This document shows positions 1 through 8,323 of a DNA stretch of 64,000 nt, piece by piece. Each line of letters opens with the position of its first letter. The first letter of the stretch is position 1. The DNA lies in the NCBI GenBank assembly GCA_964611435.1, contig CAZSXT010000007.1:62001-126000 (forward strand). Reading direction: 5' to 3'. The DNA comes from JAYPHU01 sp964611435. Lineage in GTDB: Bacteria; Pseudomonadota; Alphaproteobacteria; Rhodospirillales; UBA2165. A model generated the notes under the pieces. That model was not told the DNA's origin. It ran no database searches and was given only the letters and a program-made list of their open reading frames with translations. Position numbers and translations under genes: made by a program.

Positions 1-70
1 CTGTCCTGCCTTCTCAATCTACGTCGTTCTTATGACCCGTCTGCCCAAATGGCAAGCATAGGATAACCCC

Positions 71-1003
71 TTAAGCCTCCTCGACCTGCCGCTGGAGCCC
101 GGCAAAGCGGTCCAGCCCTTCTTCCAGGGACCATTCGGCAAACGCCCCGTCGGAGGGCACAATTTCCCGCGGGACCCAGTTCTTACTCACCCGGTCGGTG
201 TCGAACCCATATTCCGCCGCACCGCCACAGGGATTGCGGAAATACCAAAAATAGGCAGAGGTGACATTGTGTCGGCCTGGGCCCAAATGGGTGTTCCAGC
301 CGAGCTCTTTCATGCGGAGCCCGCCGCCGAACACCTCGTGGACGTCGCGCAGCTCAAACGCCGTGTGGTGGAAGCCCATCTGGTCGGGCAATTTGAACAA
401 AAACAAATTGTGATGATCGTTGGCGCCGCCACAGCGCAAAAACGCGCCCCGCTCCACATAGCTGTCTGTTAACAGAAAGCCCAGACGGTCGATATAGAAT
501 TTTGGCGTGCCCTCGATGTCCTGGATATGAAACACGGCGTGGACCAGGTTCTGCGGGGTCGCCCGGTCATAGAACATCGCCGGCTCGTCGATCCGTTCCA
601 CCCGGCTGGGCGCATTGTATTTGGATTCACGCTGGGGCAGTTCCTGCATGTGCGCCACCCGGAATCCTATGCCATAGCCTTCCGGATCCAGGGCATGGAC
701 CGTCCCGTCATCATCCACGGTGACCTCCCTGTCCTTGGAGAGCTCCGCGGCGATCTCGTCAACAACACTTTGATCAGCGGCCGCCCAGACGGTTTCCCTG
801 ACTGTGGACCCTTCCACCACCGGCGGCGGCAGGCTTGGATCGTCAATCGGGCGAATTTCCACCTGGGACTTGTCCACGGTCTCGAAGATATTGCTGTTGG
901 GCGCATCGGCGATCTGGGTCAGGCCCCAATCCAGCCAGAACTTCTTACAGAGCGCCATATCCTCGACGCCGAAAACCAGTTTATCGATCCCGATCAGGTT
1001 CAT
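71..1003 (-). CDS. VOC family protein, extradiol dioxygenase-like (two domains)
   Basis: This 310-residue protein has two vicinal-oxygen-chelate modules, roughly residues 1-120 and 150-290, the layout of type I extradiol ring-cleavage dioxygenases such as catechol 2,3-dioxygenase. The second module keeps a plausible 2-His-1-Glu iron site: H155 in LVHAVFHI, H212/H213 in FHHTAFEL, and E264 in GAAEYGFD. The family opens aromatic diols with Fe(II) and O2, but the substrate here is unknown. The ATG has a purine-rich stretch just upstream. It is read divergently from the TRAP transporter operon, so it may act on the compound that operon imports; this is an inference. I am confident of the fold and less so of activity. 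Confidence 0.85.
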   Translation of the reverse strand: MNLIGIDKLVFGVEDMALCKKFWLDWGLTQIADAPNSNIFETVDKSQVEIRPIDDPSLPPPVVEGSTVRETVWAAADQSVVDEIAAELSKDREVTVDDDGTVHALDPEGYGIGFRVAHMQELPQRESKYNAPSRVERIDEPAMFYDRATPQNLVHAVFHIQDIEGTPKFYIDRLGFLLTDSYVERGAFLRCGGANDHHNLFLFKLPDQMGFHHTAFELRDVHEVFGGGLRMKELGWNTHLGPGRHNVTSAYFWYFRNPCGGAAEYGFDTDRVSKNWVPREIVPSDGAFAEWSLEEGLDRFAGLQRQVEEA

Positions 1004-1176
1004 CGTTCACTCACCCCGCAAAATATGATTCGTTCATCTGATCAAACACTAATTGATTATACAAACATCCATTCGATCCGGGCAAACATTCCCAGGGAGC
1101 GAATAAAAAGACTATGTCTCTGCCAAAAAGACTTTCGTAATAACGGAAAATTTGACGGAAGCCCGCCTCAAGAGAT

Positions 1177-1206
1177 TTGATAATCATAAAATTTTATTGC
1201 TAATAT
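1177..1206 (+). promoter_or_regulatory. candidate sigma-70 promoter for dctP
   Basis: The 244-base gap between the VOC gene and dctP is much more AT-rich than its surroundings. TTGATA (1177-1182) and TAATAT (1201-1206) are 18 bases apart and resemble -35 and -10 boxes. Between them lies a perfect 12-base AT palindrome at 1186-1197. A strong ribosome-binding site (GGAGG) precedes the dctP ATG. No riboswitch or small gene is visible in the gap. Confidence 0.4.
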
Positions 1207-1247
1207 CAACTCAGTCCCAACGATAAAGGTCTAACTCGGAGGTTATC

Positions 1248-2258
1248 ATGAAACTAGGAAGACTAATACTGACAACTGCCCTGTCGACGGCTGTGGTCGC
1301 CTGCTCGGCGGTGGTTCAACAAGCGTCCGCTGCCGATTACACCATGAAAATCGGCTTTGTAACGTTCAAGGACCAACAGCACGAATATTCCAACATGTAT
1401 AAGGCCGCTCTCGAAAAAGCCACAAATGGACGGATCGAAGTGAAGGTCTTCCCGCGGGGCCAGCTTGGCGCGATACCGCGTCAGATTGAGGGCGTACAGT
1501 TGGGCACGATTGAAGCGTTCGTCTCTCCGACAGATTTCTATGTCGGTGTTGACCCTCGCTACGGCGTGTTCTCCATTCCGACTCTGTTCAAGGATAAAGC
1601 GCACTCCGCCAAGGTTTTGGCCGATGCCGATTTGAACAAGGAAATTCTCCAACTGGGCGGCGACAAGGGCATGGAAAGCGTGGCCGTGTTCCCGCACTCC
1701 ATGGCCCACTATTTCGCCAAGGACCCCATTCGGTCCATCGCCGACTTCAAGGGCAAAAAGCTACGGATCAATGCGACCCCAGCCGAACGCCTGAAAATGA
1801 GCCGCCTCGGCGCGACCGGCGTGCCGATGCCCTTGGGTGAAGTGCTGCCGTCCCTGCAACGGGGCGCCATCGACGGCACGATGAGCGGCATGGTCATCTA
1901 CGTGGTGTTCAAATACAACAAGATCGGCACGGTCGTGACCCAGACGGACGACACGATGATCATCTCGCAAGCCCATGTGAGCCAGAAATGGTTGGCCGGC
2001 TTACCCGCTGATCTGCGCAAAACCGTTGTCGAGGTCGGCAAGGGCCTGCAGCCGAAGATCACCGCCTTCTCCATGGAAAAGGGCGCGGCGTACAACGCAG
2101 CCTGGGCCAAGATGGGCGGCAGCCTGCATAAGGTCCCGGATGCCGATATCGCCAAGATGCGCGAGCTGCTGAAGGATGTCGGTGAAGAGGTCACCAAGGA
2201 CAATCCCAAGTTGAACGCCTTCTACAAGCGTGTAAAGGCGGTCGCGGCCAAGTACTAG
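1248..2258 (+). CDS. dctP: TRAP transporter substrate-binding protein, DctP family
   Basis: This 336-residue protein is the periplasmic solute receptor of a tripartite ATP-independent periplasmic transporter. A Sec signal peptide covers about residues 1-28, with a likely cut after QQASA. The mature part follows the DctP pattern: an N-terminal beta strand (YTMKIGFVTF), a central segment with LRINATPAERLKMSRLGA, and the LGEVLPSLQRGAIDG segment typical of the family. TRAP receptors usually bind organic acids and deliver them to the DctQM membrane pair encoded 2.5 kb downstream. A strong GGAGG site fixes the start. A perfect hairpin follows the stop codon. The ligand cannot be read from the sequence, although a molybdenum hydroxylase subunit encoded next suggests an aromatic or heterocyclic acid. 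Confidence 0.92.
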   Translation: MKLGRLILTTALSTAVVACSAVVQQASAADYTMKIGFVTFKDQQHEYSNMYKAALEKATNGRIEVKVFPRGQLGAIPRQIEGVQLGTIEAFVSPTDFYVGVDPRYGVFSIPTLFKDKAHSAKVLADADLNKEILQLGGDKGMESVAVFPHSMAHYFAKDPIRSIADFKGKKLRINATPAERLKMSRLGATGVPMPLGEVLPSLQRGAIDGTMSGMVIYVVFKYNKIGTVVTQTDDTMIISQAHVSQKWLAGLPADLRKTVVEVGKGLQPKITAFSMEKGAAYNAAWAKMGGSLHKVPDADIAKMRELLKDVGEEVTKDNPKLNAFYKRVKAVAAKY

Positions 2259-2270
2259 GCCAAACGGATT

Positions 2271-2293
2271 GGGGAGGGGTTCGTCCCCTCCCC
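2271..2293 (+). terminator. intercistronic GC hairpin after dctP (attenuator-like)
   Basis: GGGGAGGGG at 2271-2279 pairs perfectly with CCCCTCCCC at 2285-2293 across a five-base loop. No T-run follows, so it is more likely an mRNA-stabilising or partial-termination element than a full terminator. Such elements are common behind binding-protein genes, where they let the receptor be made in excess over the permease. Confidence 0.6.
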
Positions 2294-2401
2294 CACTCTC
2301 TCAAACGAAATTCCGCCGGTCCAGAACGGGGCGGCAAAAGTGCTGGGCGGCCATGTACGCAGGCACGCAAGCGAGCACACAGGCAATCAGGGGAGGTTGC
2401 G

Positions 2402-4720
2402 ATGCAATATGGTGTCGGCCAATCAGTTCTGCGAAGCGAGGACCCCAGGTTCCTGACGGGAACGGGCACATATTTGGATGACATCAATCTGGCGGGCCAA
2501 GCCCACGCGAGTGTCCTTTATTCACCTCACGCGCACGCGAAGATTACCTCAATCGACACGTCCAAGGCCGAAGCCGCGCCCGGCGTCATTGCCGTTCTGA
2601 CCGGCAAGACCTTGTCCGATATGGGCTTGGGCAAGGTGCTGCCGCGCTTCATGCCGGAAGATGTCGGCGGCCCGCCCGGTTTCCGCACCCAAAGGCCGGT
2701 CTTGGCGGAGGGTATCGTCAGGCATATCGGAGAAAGAGTCGCCATGGTCGTCGCAGAGACCTTGGATCAGGCGGAGGCGGCGGCCGAACTCATCGACATC
2801 ACCTACAACGAGCTGCCAAGCATGGTAAACGTGGTCGACGCCACGGTTGACGGCGCCGCGCCCATTCACGAAGACGCGGAGAACAATACCTCTTTCACTA
2901 TTCGCGTTGCCGACGAAGACGCGGTTAAAAAAGCCTTCGATGAGGCGGCCCATGTAGTCAGCGCAGAGCTGACCCACCGCCGGCTCAACGGCAACGCCAT
3001 GGAAACCCGGGGCGCCATCGGCGAATACAACGCCGTCGATGACCGCTATACCTTGTACGCTAACACCCAACTGCCCCATATTCTCAGAAGCGAACTGTGC
3101 CGCATGGTATTCGGCATTCCCGACGCGCAAATGCGGGTTGTCGCCAAGGATGTTGGCGGCGGGTTCGGCCTGAAGACCAATCCGTTTCCCGAAGACGCGC
3201 TGGTTCTCATCGCCGCGAAGCTGGCTGGCCGGCCGGTCAAATGGGTCGCCAGCCGGACCGAACACATCACCACCGATGATCACGGCCGCGACCAATGGGG
3301 TGTCGGCGAGATGGCCCTGGATGCGGACGGCAAGATTTTGGCCATCCGCTGTGAGGCCAAAACCAACATGGGGGCCTATATCATCGGCTCTGGCGCCAAT
3401 CCGGTCTCCCACTATCTGCGCCTGCTCACCAGCGTCTACAAAATCCCCGCCGTCGATGTGACCGGGCACGCGGTGCTGACCCACACCTCGCCGACAGCGC
3501 CCTATCGTGGCGCGGGACGTCCGGAAGGCATCTTTGCCGTGGAGCGACTGCTCGACCTGGCCGCCGACAAGATCGGCCTCGACCGCACCGAAATCCGGCG
3601 GCGCAACTTTATTCAACCGGATGAATTTCCCGCCAAAACCCACATGAACTTTGTCTGGGACAGCGGCGAGTTCGAGACGGTCATGGACATGGCGCTGAGG
3701 AAAGGCGATTGGGCCGGGGCGGACGCGCGCAAGAAGGATAGCGAAGCAAAGGGCAAACGGCGCGGCATTGGCATCTCCTATTACATCGAAGACGCCGGCG
3801 CGCTGAACGAACGTATGGACCTCAAAGTCGACATGTCGGGCGTCGTGACCATTCATGCCGGCACCGCAAATCACGGCCAGGGCCACGAAACTGTCTATAA
3901 ACAGATGGTCTCCGACTGGCTGAGCGTTCCGTTCGAGGACATCCGTTTTGTTCAAACCGATACGGACCGGGTGCCGGTCGGCCGGGGCACCTATGCATCC
4001 CGCAGCATGGTAGTCGGTAGCGGCGCGCTGAAAGACGCCGTCGAAAAAATCATCGAGAAGGGCAAAGGCTTCGCTGCCTTCATGATGGAAGCCAGCGTCA
4101 CCGATATCGAGTATGGGGACGGCAAATTTTCCGTGTCCGGAACTGATAAAAGCGTGCCCTTCAAGCAGGTCGCCATGCTGTCATTCAAACCGTTCGGCGT
4201 CCCGCCGGAACTGGGAATCGGCCTGGAAGCCAATGGCGAATTCAGCGTCTCCATGTCGAGCTTCCCGAACGGCTGTCATGTCTGCGAGGTGGAGATTGAC
4301 CCAGACACCGGCGAGACCGTGATCGACCGTTACAATCTGGTGGACGATATCGGCGTGGTGATTAACCCGATGCTGGCCACCGGTCAGATGCACGGCGGCG
4401 TCACCCAGGGTATCGGGGAGGCGCTTTACGAATGCACCAACTATGACCGTTCGACCGGGCAGCTCCTGTCGGGCTCGTTGATGGACTACTGCGTACCCCG
4501 CGCTCATCACGTGCCCGATATCGGCGTCGAATTTCACGTGGTGCCCTGCAAGACCAACCCCATCGGTGTCAAAGGCGCCGGTGAAGGCGGCACAGTCGGC
4601 GCGACCCCTGCGGTGATCAGCGCGATTCTGGATGCTTTGAAGCCCCTGGGCGTCACCGATATAGAAATGCCGGCCACCCCACAGGTCATTTGGTCGGCCA
4701 TCCAAAACGCAAAAGGCTAG
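2402..4720 (+). CDS. xanthine dehydrogenase-family molybdopterin-binding subunit
   Basis: This 772-residue protein is the catalytic large subunit of a molybdenum hydroxylase of the xanthine dehydrogenase/CoxL superfamily. The N-terminal aldehyde oxidase a/b hammerhead domain (about 1-120, with SPHAHAKI) is followed by the molybdopterin-binding region. That region has GGGFGLKTNP, the loop TAPYRGAGRPEG, and the C-terminal GVKGAGEGGTVGA that carries the glutamate base. The loop is not the AYXCSFR of true CO dehydrogenase, so it hydroxylates some other substrate. These enzymes normally need a 2Fe-2S subunit and usually an FAD subunit; neither is encoded nearby. It lies between dctP and dctQ, so it is probably cotranscribed with the transporter. 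Confidence 0.9.
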   Translation: MQYGVGQSVLRSEDPRFLTGTGTYLDDINLAGQAHASVLYSPHAHAKITSIDTSKAEAAPGVIAVLTGKTLSDMGLGKVLPRFMPEDVGGPPGFRTQRPVLAEGIVRHIGERVAMVVAETLDQAEAAAELIDITYNELPSMVNVVDATVDGAAPIHEDAENNTSFTIRVADEDAVKKAFDEAAHVVSAELTHRRLNGNAMETRGAIGEYNAVDDRYTLYANTQLPHILRSELCRMVFGIPDAQMRVVAKDVGGGFGLKTNPFPEDALVLIAAKLAGRPVKWVASRTEHITTDDHGRDQWGVGEMALDADGKILAIRCEAKTNMGAYIIGSGANPVSHYLRLLTSVYKIPAVDVTGHAVLTHTSPTAPYRGAGRPEGIFAVERLLDLAADKIGLDRTEIRRRNFIQPDEFPAKTHMNFVWDSGEFETVMDMALRKGDWAGADARKKDSEAKGKRRGIGISYYIEDAGALNERMDLKVDMSGVVTIHAGTANHGQGHETVYKQMVSDWLSVPFEDIRFVQTDTDRVPVGRGTYASRSMVVGSGALKDAVEKIIEKGKGFAAFMMEASVTDIEYGDGKFSVSGTDKSVPFKQVAMLSFKPFGVPPELGIGLEANGEFSVSMSSFPNGCHVCEVEIDPDTGETVIDRYNLVDDIGVVINPMLATGQMHGGVTQGIGEALYECTNYDRSTGQLLSGSLMDYCVPRAHHVPDIGVEFHVVPCKTNPIGVKGAGEGGTVGATPAVISAILDALKPLGVTDIEMPATPQVIWSAIQNAKG

Positions 4721-4769
4721 GCGCGAAAGCCCCCATCGGATTACAGTAGCGCGCGGAGGCGGCATTCAG

Positions 4770-5282
4770 ATGAGCGACACCCCGACACCGCGGGACGAGA
4801 ACCCGAAGGGCCCGGCCGAGATCATTTTCTTCAAACTACCAATGGCGATCATCGGTACGCTGATCCTGATCGGCATCACCATTAATTTTTCCAACGTGGT
4901 CAGCCGCCACATCTTCCAGACCGCCATTTTCTGGGCTGAAGAGATCTTGATATTCATCGTGGTCTGGAGCGTCTTTATCGGCGCTGTCGCCGTCGCCTAT
5001 CGCGGCGCACATCTGAAAATGGATTTGGTCTCGGCGCGCATCGGCCAGCCCTGGAGAACCATCATTAACGGCCTGACCATCACTGCGCTGATCCTCTGCG
5101 GGATATTCGCTATTTTGCAATCCATCGAAGTGCTGCAGCTTTTGGGCAAGAACGGCCAGCTGAGCGTGACTGCCGAAGTCCCCATGGTCATCCCCCACTC
5201 GGCCATCTTAATTGGCTTTGTGCTAATTGTGCTCGCGGTGATCGTGCGCTGGCGCGCCTATCTACGAGGCGACTTTGAGTAG
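4770..5282 (+). CDS. dctQ: TRAP transporter small permease, DctQ family
   Basis: This 170-residue membrane protein has four predicted transmembrane segments, around residues 24-44, 55-77, 95-117 and 137-157. This is the size and topology of the DctQ subunit that pairs with the large permease. The motif FWAEEILIFIVVWSVFIGA is typical of the family. It starts 49 bases after the hydroxylase gene and is followed after 27 bases by dctM, so the three read as one operon with dctP. The hydrophilic tail after the last helix (RWRAYLRGDFE) is probably cytoplasmic. Confidence 0.92.
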   Translation: MSDTPTPRDENPKGPAEIIFFKLPMAIIGTLILIGITINFSNVVSRHIFQTAIFWAEEILIFIVVWSVFIGAVAVAYRGAHLKMDLVSARIGQPWRTIINGLTITALILCGIFAILQSIEVLQLLGKNGQLSVTAEVPMVIPHSAILIGFVLIVLAVIVRWRAYLRGDFE

Positions 5283-5309
5283 CCGGCGGCAACGGGGAGG
5301 CGACTGATC

Positions 5310-6584
5310 ATGGTTTGGGTCATGGTCCTGATGCCGATCATTCTGCTGGTGCTAGGATTTCCGGTTTTCCTGATCCTGCTCAGCACCTCGGCTGTCGCGC
5401 TGTTGTTCTTCGCCGGCGTGCCGACGACGGCGCTCCATCAAGTCATGTTCGGCAGCATCGACAAGCTCGCCCTGCTCGCCGTTCCGTTTTTCATCTTTGC
5501 CGGCGAATTGATGGCCCGGGGCGGCATCTCGTCCCGGCTGATCCGTTGGGTCACCTCCATCGTCGGCGGTGTACGCGGCAACCTACCGCTAACGGCGCTG
5601 GGTACGGCGACCGTATTCGGTGCAATTTCGGGCTCCACGGCCGCCACCGTCGCGGCGGTCGGCAGTTTGATCTACAAGCCGTTACGCGACGAAGGCTATT
5701 CCGAGAAATTTTCGACCGGCATGTTGACCTCTGCCGGTGCGATTTCCAACGTCATCCCGCCCTCCATCGCCATGATTTTATATGGTGCGGCGGCGGAGAC
5801 ATCGGTGGTGGAGCTTTTCGCCGCCGGCATCATCCCCGGCTTGCTGATCTCCGCTCTATTCGCGCTGTACATTTATCTTCATGCACGGCGGAACGGGATC
5901 AAGGCTACCGGCCGGTTCAGTCTTGCCGAGTTTTTCGCTGCGACGAAGTACGGGGCCTGGGCCATCGGTGCGCCAGTCGTCATCCTGGGCGGCATCTACA
6001 CCGGCATTTTCTCGCCGACCGAGGCGGCCGGCGTGGCCTGCGTCTACGCCATGTTTGTGACCATGGCGATGTACAAGGAGATTACCTTGCGGGAACTCTT
6101 CGATGTGGCCTCCCGCTCCATGTTCCTGACCGCACAGATTTTCATCATTGTCGCCGTCGCAGGGGTCTATTCCTGGTTGCTGACCATCAGCGGCGCCGCC
6201 AACGCAGCCACCGAGTATATCGACGCGATGAATGTCGAGCCTTGGGTGATCCTCTTGGTCATCAACATCTTCCTGTTGCTGATCGGCACGGTGTTGGACA
6301 CCGCCTCTGCCATCCTGGTCCTCACACCGCTGCTGGTGCCCATCGCTCAAACTCTAGGGCTCGATCTCGTTCATTTCGGCATCATCGTCGTTGTAAATTT
6401 AAGCATCGGCACCTTTACACCACCTTTTGGTTTGAACATTTTTGTTGCGCAAGCCGTGTTCAAGGCGCCCCTGTCCAGCATCTATCCAGGCTTGGCGCCG
6501 TTTATCCTGCTGGCCATCGCCGGACTGCTGATCATCACCTATGTGCCGGCCCTGTCTCTTTGGATTCTGCCACTTATTTTATAA
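5310..6584 (+). CDS. dctM: TRAP transporter large permease, DctM family
   Basis: This 424-residue polytopic protein is the ion-coupled permease of the TRAP system, of normal DctM length and hydrophobic almost throughout. Family segments include FIFAGELMARGGIS, a glycine/serine-rich stretch with AISGSTAATVAAVGS, SNVIPPSIAMILYG, and FSPTEAAGVACVYA. The C-terminal half carries FTPPFGLNIFVAQAVF. It uses a sodium or proton gradient to move the substrate released by DctP. A GGGGAGG ribosome-binding site lies just upstream. A 430-codon open frame (5315-6607) overlaps it but has an Arg/His-rich shadow composition. Confidence 0.94.
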   Translation: MVWVMVLMPIILLVLGFPVFLILLSTSAVALLFFAGVPTTALHQVMFGSIDKLALLAVPFFIFAGELMARGGISSRLIRWVTSIVGGVRGNLPLTALGTATVFGAISGSTAATVAAVGSLIYKPLRDEGYSEKFSTGMLTSAGAISNVIPPSIAMILYGAAAETSVVELFAAGIIPGLLISALFALYIYLHARRNGIKATGRFSLAEFFAATKYGAWAIGAPVVILGGIYTGIFSPTEAAGVACVYAMFVTMAMYKEITLRELFDVASRSMFLTAQIFIIVAVAGVYSWLLTISGAANAATEYIDAMNVEPWVILLVINIFLLLIGTVLDTASAILVLTPLLVPIAQTLGLDLVHFGIIVVVNLSIGTFTPPFGLNIFVAQAVFKAPLSSIYPGLAPFILLAIAGLLIITYVPALSLWILPLIL

Positions 6585-6650
6585 GCCTCCACGGATTCCC
6601 TCATTGACCGGGACCTCCGTCCCTGGATAATCGCGCCCGGAGGTATATCC

Positions 6651-7739
6651 ATGCGTGGATTTTTGGTGGGCGGCGTTCTCGGCCTGATATTAGGAGTGAT
6701 CCTGGCGGTGACCGGCCCTGGCGGACGCACTCCGATCCCAATCGAATCCGAAACCGGTACCGAGAAAGCGGAGGAACCTCAGAAGTGGCGGCTGGTTAGC
6801 GCATTTTCAGCGGAAGATTTCCATTCGGCGGGTGTAGCGGAGCTCCTCGCCAGCCGTCTATCTCTGGTTACCGACAAAAAACTCACCCTGGAACTCCATG
6901 GCGGCGGCGCCATCATCCCGTCCTTGGAGGTATTCGACGCCGTTGCCTCGGGCACCGTTGAAGCAGGTATTTCCAGCCCAGCCTATTGGGGCGCCAAGGC
7001 CGGCGAGCTGCAACTGTTTGGCGGCGTTCCCTTTGGCCCGGACGTGGTCGAATTCCTGGCCTGGTTCGAGACCGGCGGCGGTAATCGGCTGTTTACTGCC
7101 GCTTACCGAGAACACAATATCCATGCCATTCTCTGCGGGGTTTCCGGTCCCACCGGCGGCGGCTGGTACACAACGGATATACGGGAACTCAGAGACTTGA
7201 AAGATAAGACCATCGCCGCGGTCGGTTTGACGGCAAAAGTTTTGGAACGGCTCGGCGCGCAACCTGTCCGGCTGGCCAGTCAGGATATATTTCCGGCGCT
7301 GAGGCGGGGAGAAATCGCCGGGGCGACCTTTCCGATACCACACCTGGATCAAAGCGAGGACTTGCCCAAGGCAGCGAAGCATTTTTACTTCCCGGGCTGG
7401 TCACAGCCGTTCAGCACCTTGGATCTGTTGATCAATCTCGGCAAATGGAACGCGCTGCCTGCCAAAATCCGCGCTGATATCGAGCAAGTCTGCTCCATGT
7501 CGGTGATCGACAGCCTCGCCCAAAGCGAGGGACGCCGCTTCGCCATCCTTAAGTTTCTGGTCAAACGTGACGTGGTGGTGAAGCGCTGGCCCAGCAATAT
7601 CACCGATGGTCTCCGGACGGCTTGGCAAAAGGAACGCCGGCGGCTAAAAACCAATGACAAGGCCTTCCAACAGACTTGGCGGTCCTTGACTAAATTCCGG
7701 GAAGACTATGCGATTTGGCGGGAACTTGGGTATCTCTAA
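6651..7739 (+). CDS. second DctP-like TRAP binding protein, membrane-anchored
   Basis: This 362-residue protein resembles DctP receptors. After a linker it has KWRLVSAFSAEDFHS, then GTVEAGISSPAYWGAK and the family-like DIFPALRRGEIAGATF. The N-terminus is one hydrophobic segment (residues 4-22) ending in PGG with no clear signal peptidase or lipobox site, so it is probably held in the inner membrane facing the periplasm. It lies 66 bases behind dctM with its own GGAGG site and is likely part of the operon. A second receptor may widen the substrate range of the single permease pair or act as a sensor. The ligand is unknown. Confidence 0.75.
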   Translation: MRGFLVGGVLGLILGVILAVTGPGGRTPIPIESETGTEKAEEPQKWRLVSAFSAEDFHSAGVAELLASRLSLVTDKKLTLELHGGGAIIPSLEVFDAVASGTVEAGISSPAYWGAKAGELQLFGGVPFGPDVVEFLAWFETGGGNRLFTAAYREHNIHAILCGVSGPTGGGWYTTDIRELRDLKDKTIAAVGLTAKVLERLGAQPVRLASQDIFPALRRGEIAGATFPIPHLDQSEDLPKAAKHFYFPGWSQPFSTLDLLINLGKWNALPAKIRADIEQVCSMSVIDSLAQSEGRRFAILKFLVKRDVVVKRWPSNITDGLRTAWQKERRRLKTNDKAFQQTWRSLTKFREDYAIWRELGYL

Positions 7740-7862
7740 ACCCAACACAGGATCGTGGTTTGATCGTGAGCAGTTGCCAAATTAGGAACACATTGTTAGA
7801 CGATACGCATTGCCCGGGCGCAAGAACCGGCATCCCGAATAGAGCATTCAACTGGAGATAAA

Positions 7863-8255
7863 ATGATGTTGCGTAAAACTGTTGTCACTACCGGCCTGGT
7901 GCTGTCCGCCCTGGTACTGGCCAACCCGGCGTCGGCCGCCGGCGATGCCGCTAAGGGTAAGAAAGCCTTCAACAAGTGCAAAGCCTGTCACACCGTCCAG
8001 GCCGGCAAGCATAAGACCGGCCCGTCTCTGGCCGGCGTGATCGGCCGCAAAGCCGGCACGGCGGGTGGCTTTACCCGCTACAAGGGGCTGAAGGGCGCCG
8101 ATTGGACCTGGGACGAGGCAACCCTGGACGCCTATTTGACCGATCCAAAGAAATTCACAAAGTCCAAAACCGGCAAGAATTCCGCGATGGTCGTCAAAAC
8201 AAAACGGAAATCCACACGGGCCGATCTGATTGCTTATCTGAAAAGCCTGAAATAG
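7863..8255 (+). CDS. periplasmic cytochrome c, class I small soluble type
   Basis: This 130-residue protein has a signal peptide (about 1-24, ending NPASA) and one haem c site, C39-K-A-C42-H43, giving covalent haem attachment and the proximal histidine. The distal methionine is probably in KNSAMVVK. Length and motif order match cytochrome c550/c2-like electron carriers (family feature KTGPSLAGVIGRKAG). Two ATG codons occur in tandem; GGAG sits well for the first. It follows the TRAP operon after 123 bases and ends at a two-way hairpin. It could accept electrons from the molybdenum hydroxylase encoded in that operon; that is speculation. Confidence 0.9.
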   Translation: MMLRKTVVTTGLVLSALVLANPASAAGDAAKGKKAFNKCKACHTVQAGKHKTGPSLAGVIGRKAGTAGGFTRYKGLKGADWTWDEATLDAYLTDPKKFTKSKTGKNSAMVVKTKRKSTRADLIAYLKSLK

Positions 8256-8283
8256 CTCATTCGCGGGCAAGCAGACAGTTTCA

Positions 8284-8313
8284 AAGGGCCGGCTCCCACA
8301 AGGACCGGCCCTT
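8284..8313. terminator. bidirectional hairpin between convergent genes
   Basis: AAGGGCCGG at 8284-8292 pairs with CCGGCCCTT at 8305-8313, with an inner TCC/GGA extension. It sits between the cytochrome gene and the convergent TAXI pseudogene and could end transcription from both sides. It lacks a long T-run. Confidence 0.6.
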
Positions 8314-8323
8314 CCGCATGGGA

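Noticed and set aside
2549..3955. A 468-codon antisense frame inside the first molybdenum-hydroxylase gene
   Set aside because: It mirrors a strongly conserved gene and has shadow-type composition.
5315..6607. A 430-codon open frame overlapping dctM in another frame
   Set aside because: Its product is Arg/His-rich and low in hydrophobic runs, typical of a shadow frame in GC-rich DNA. The dctM frame shows clear TRAP family text throughout.
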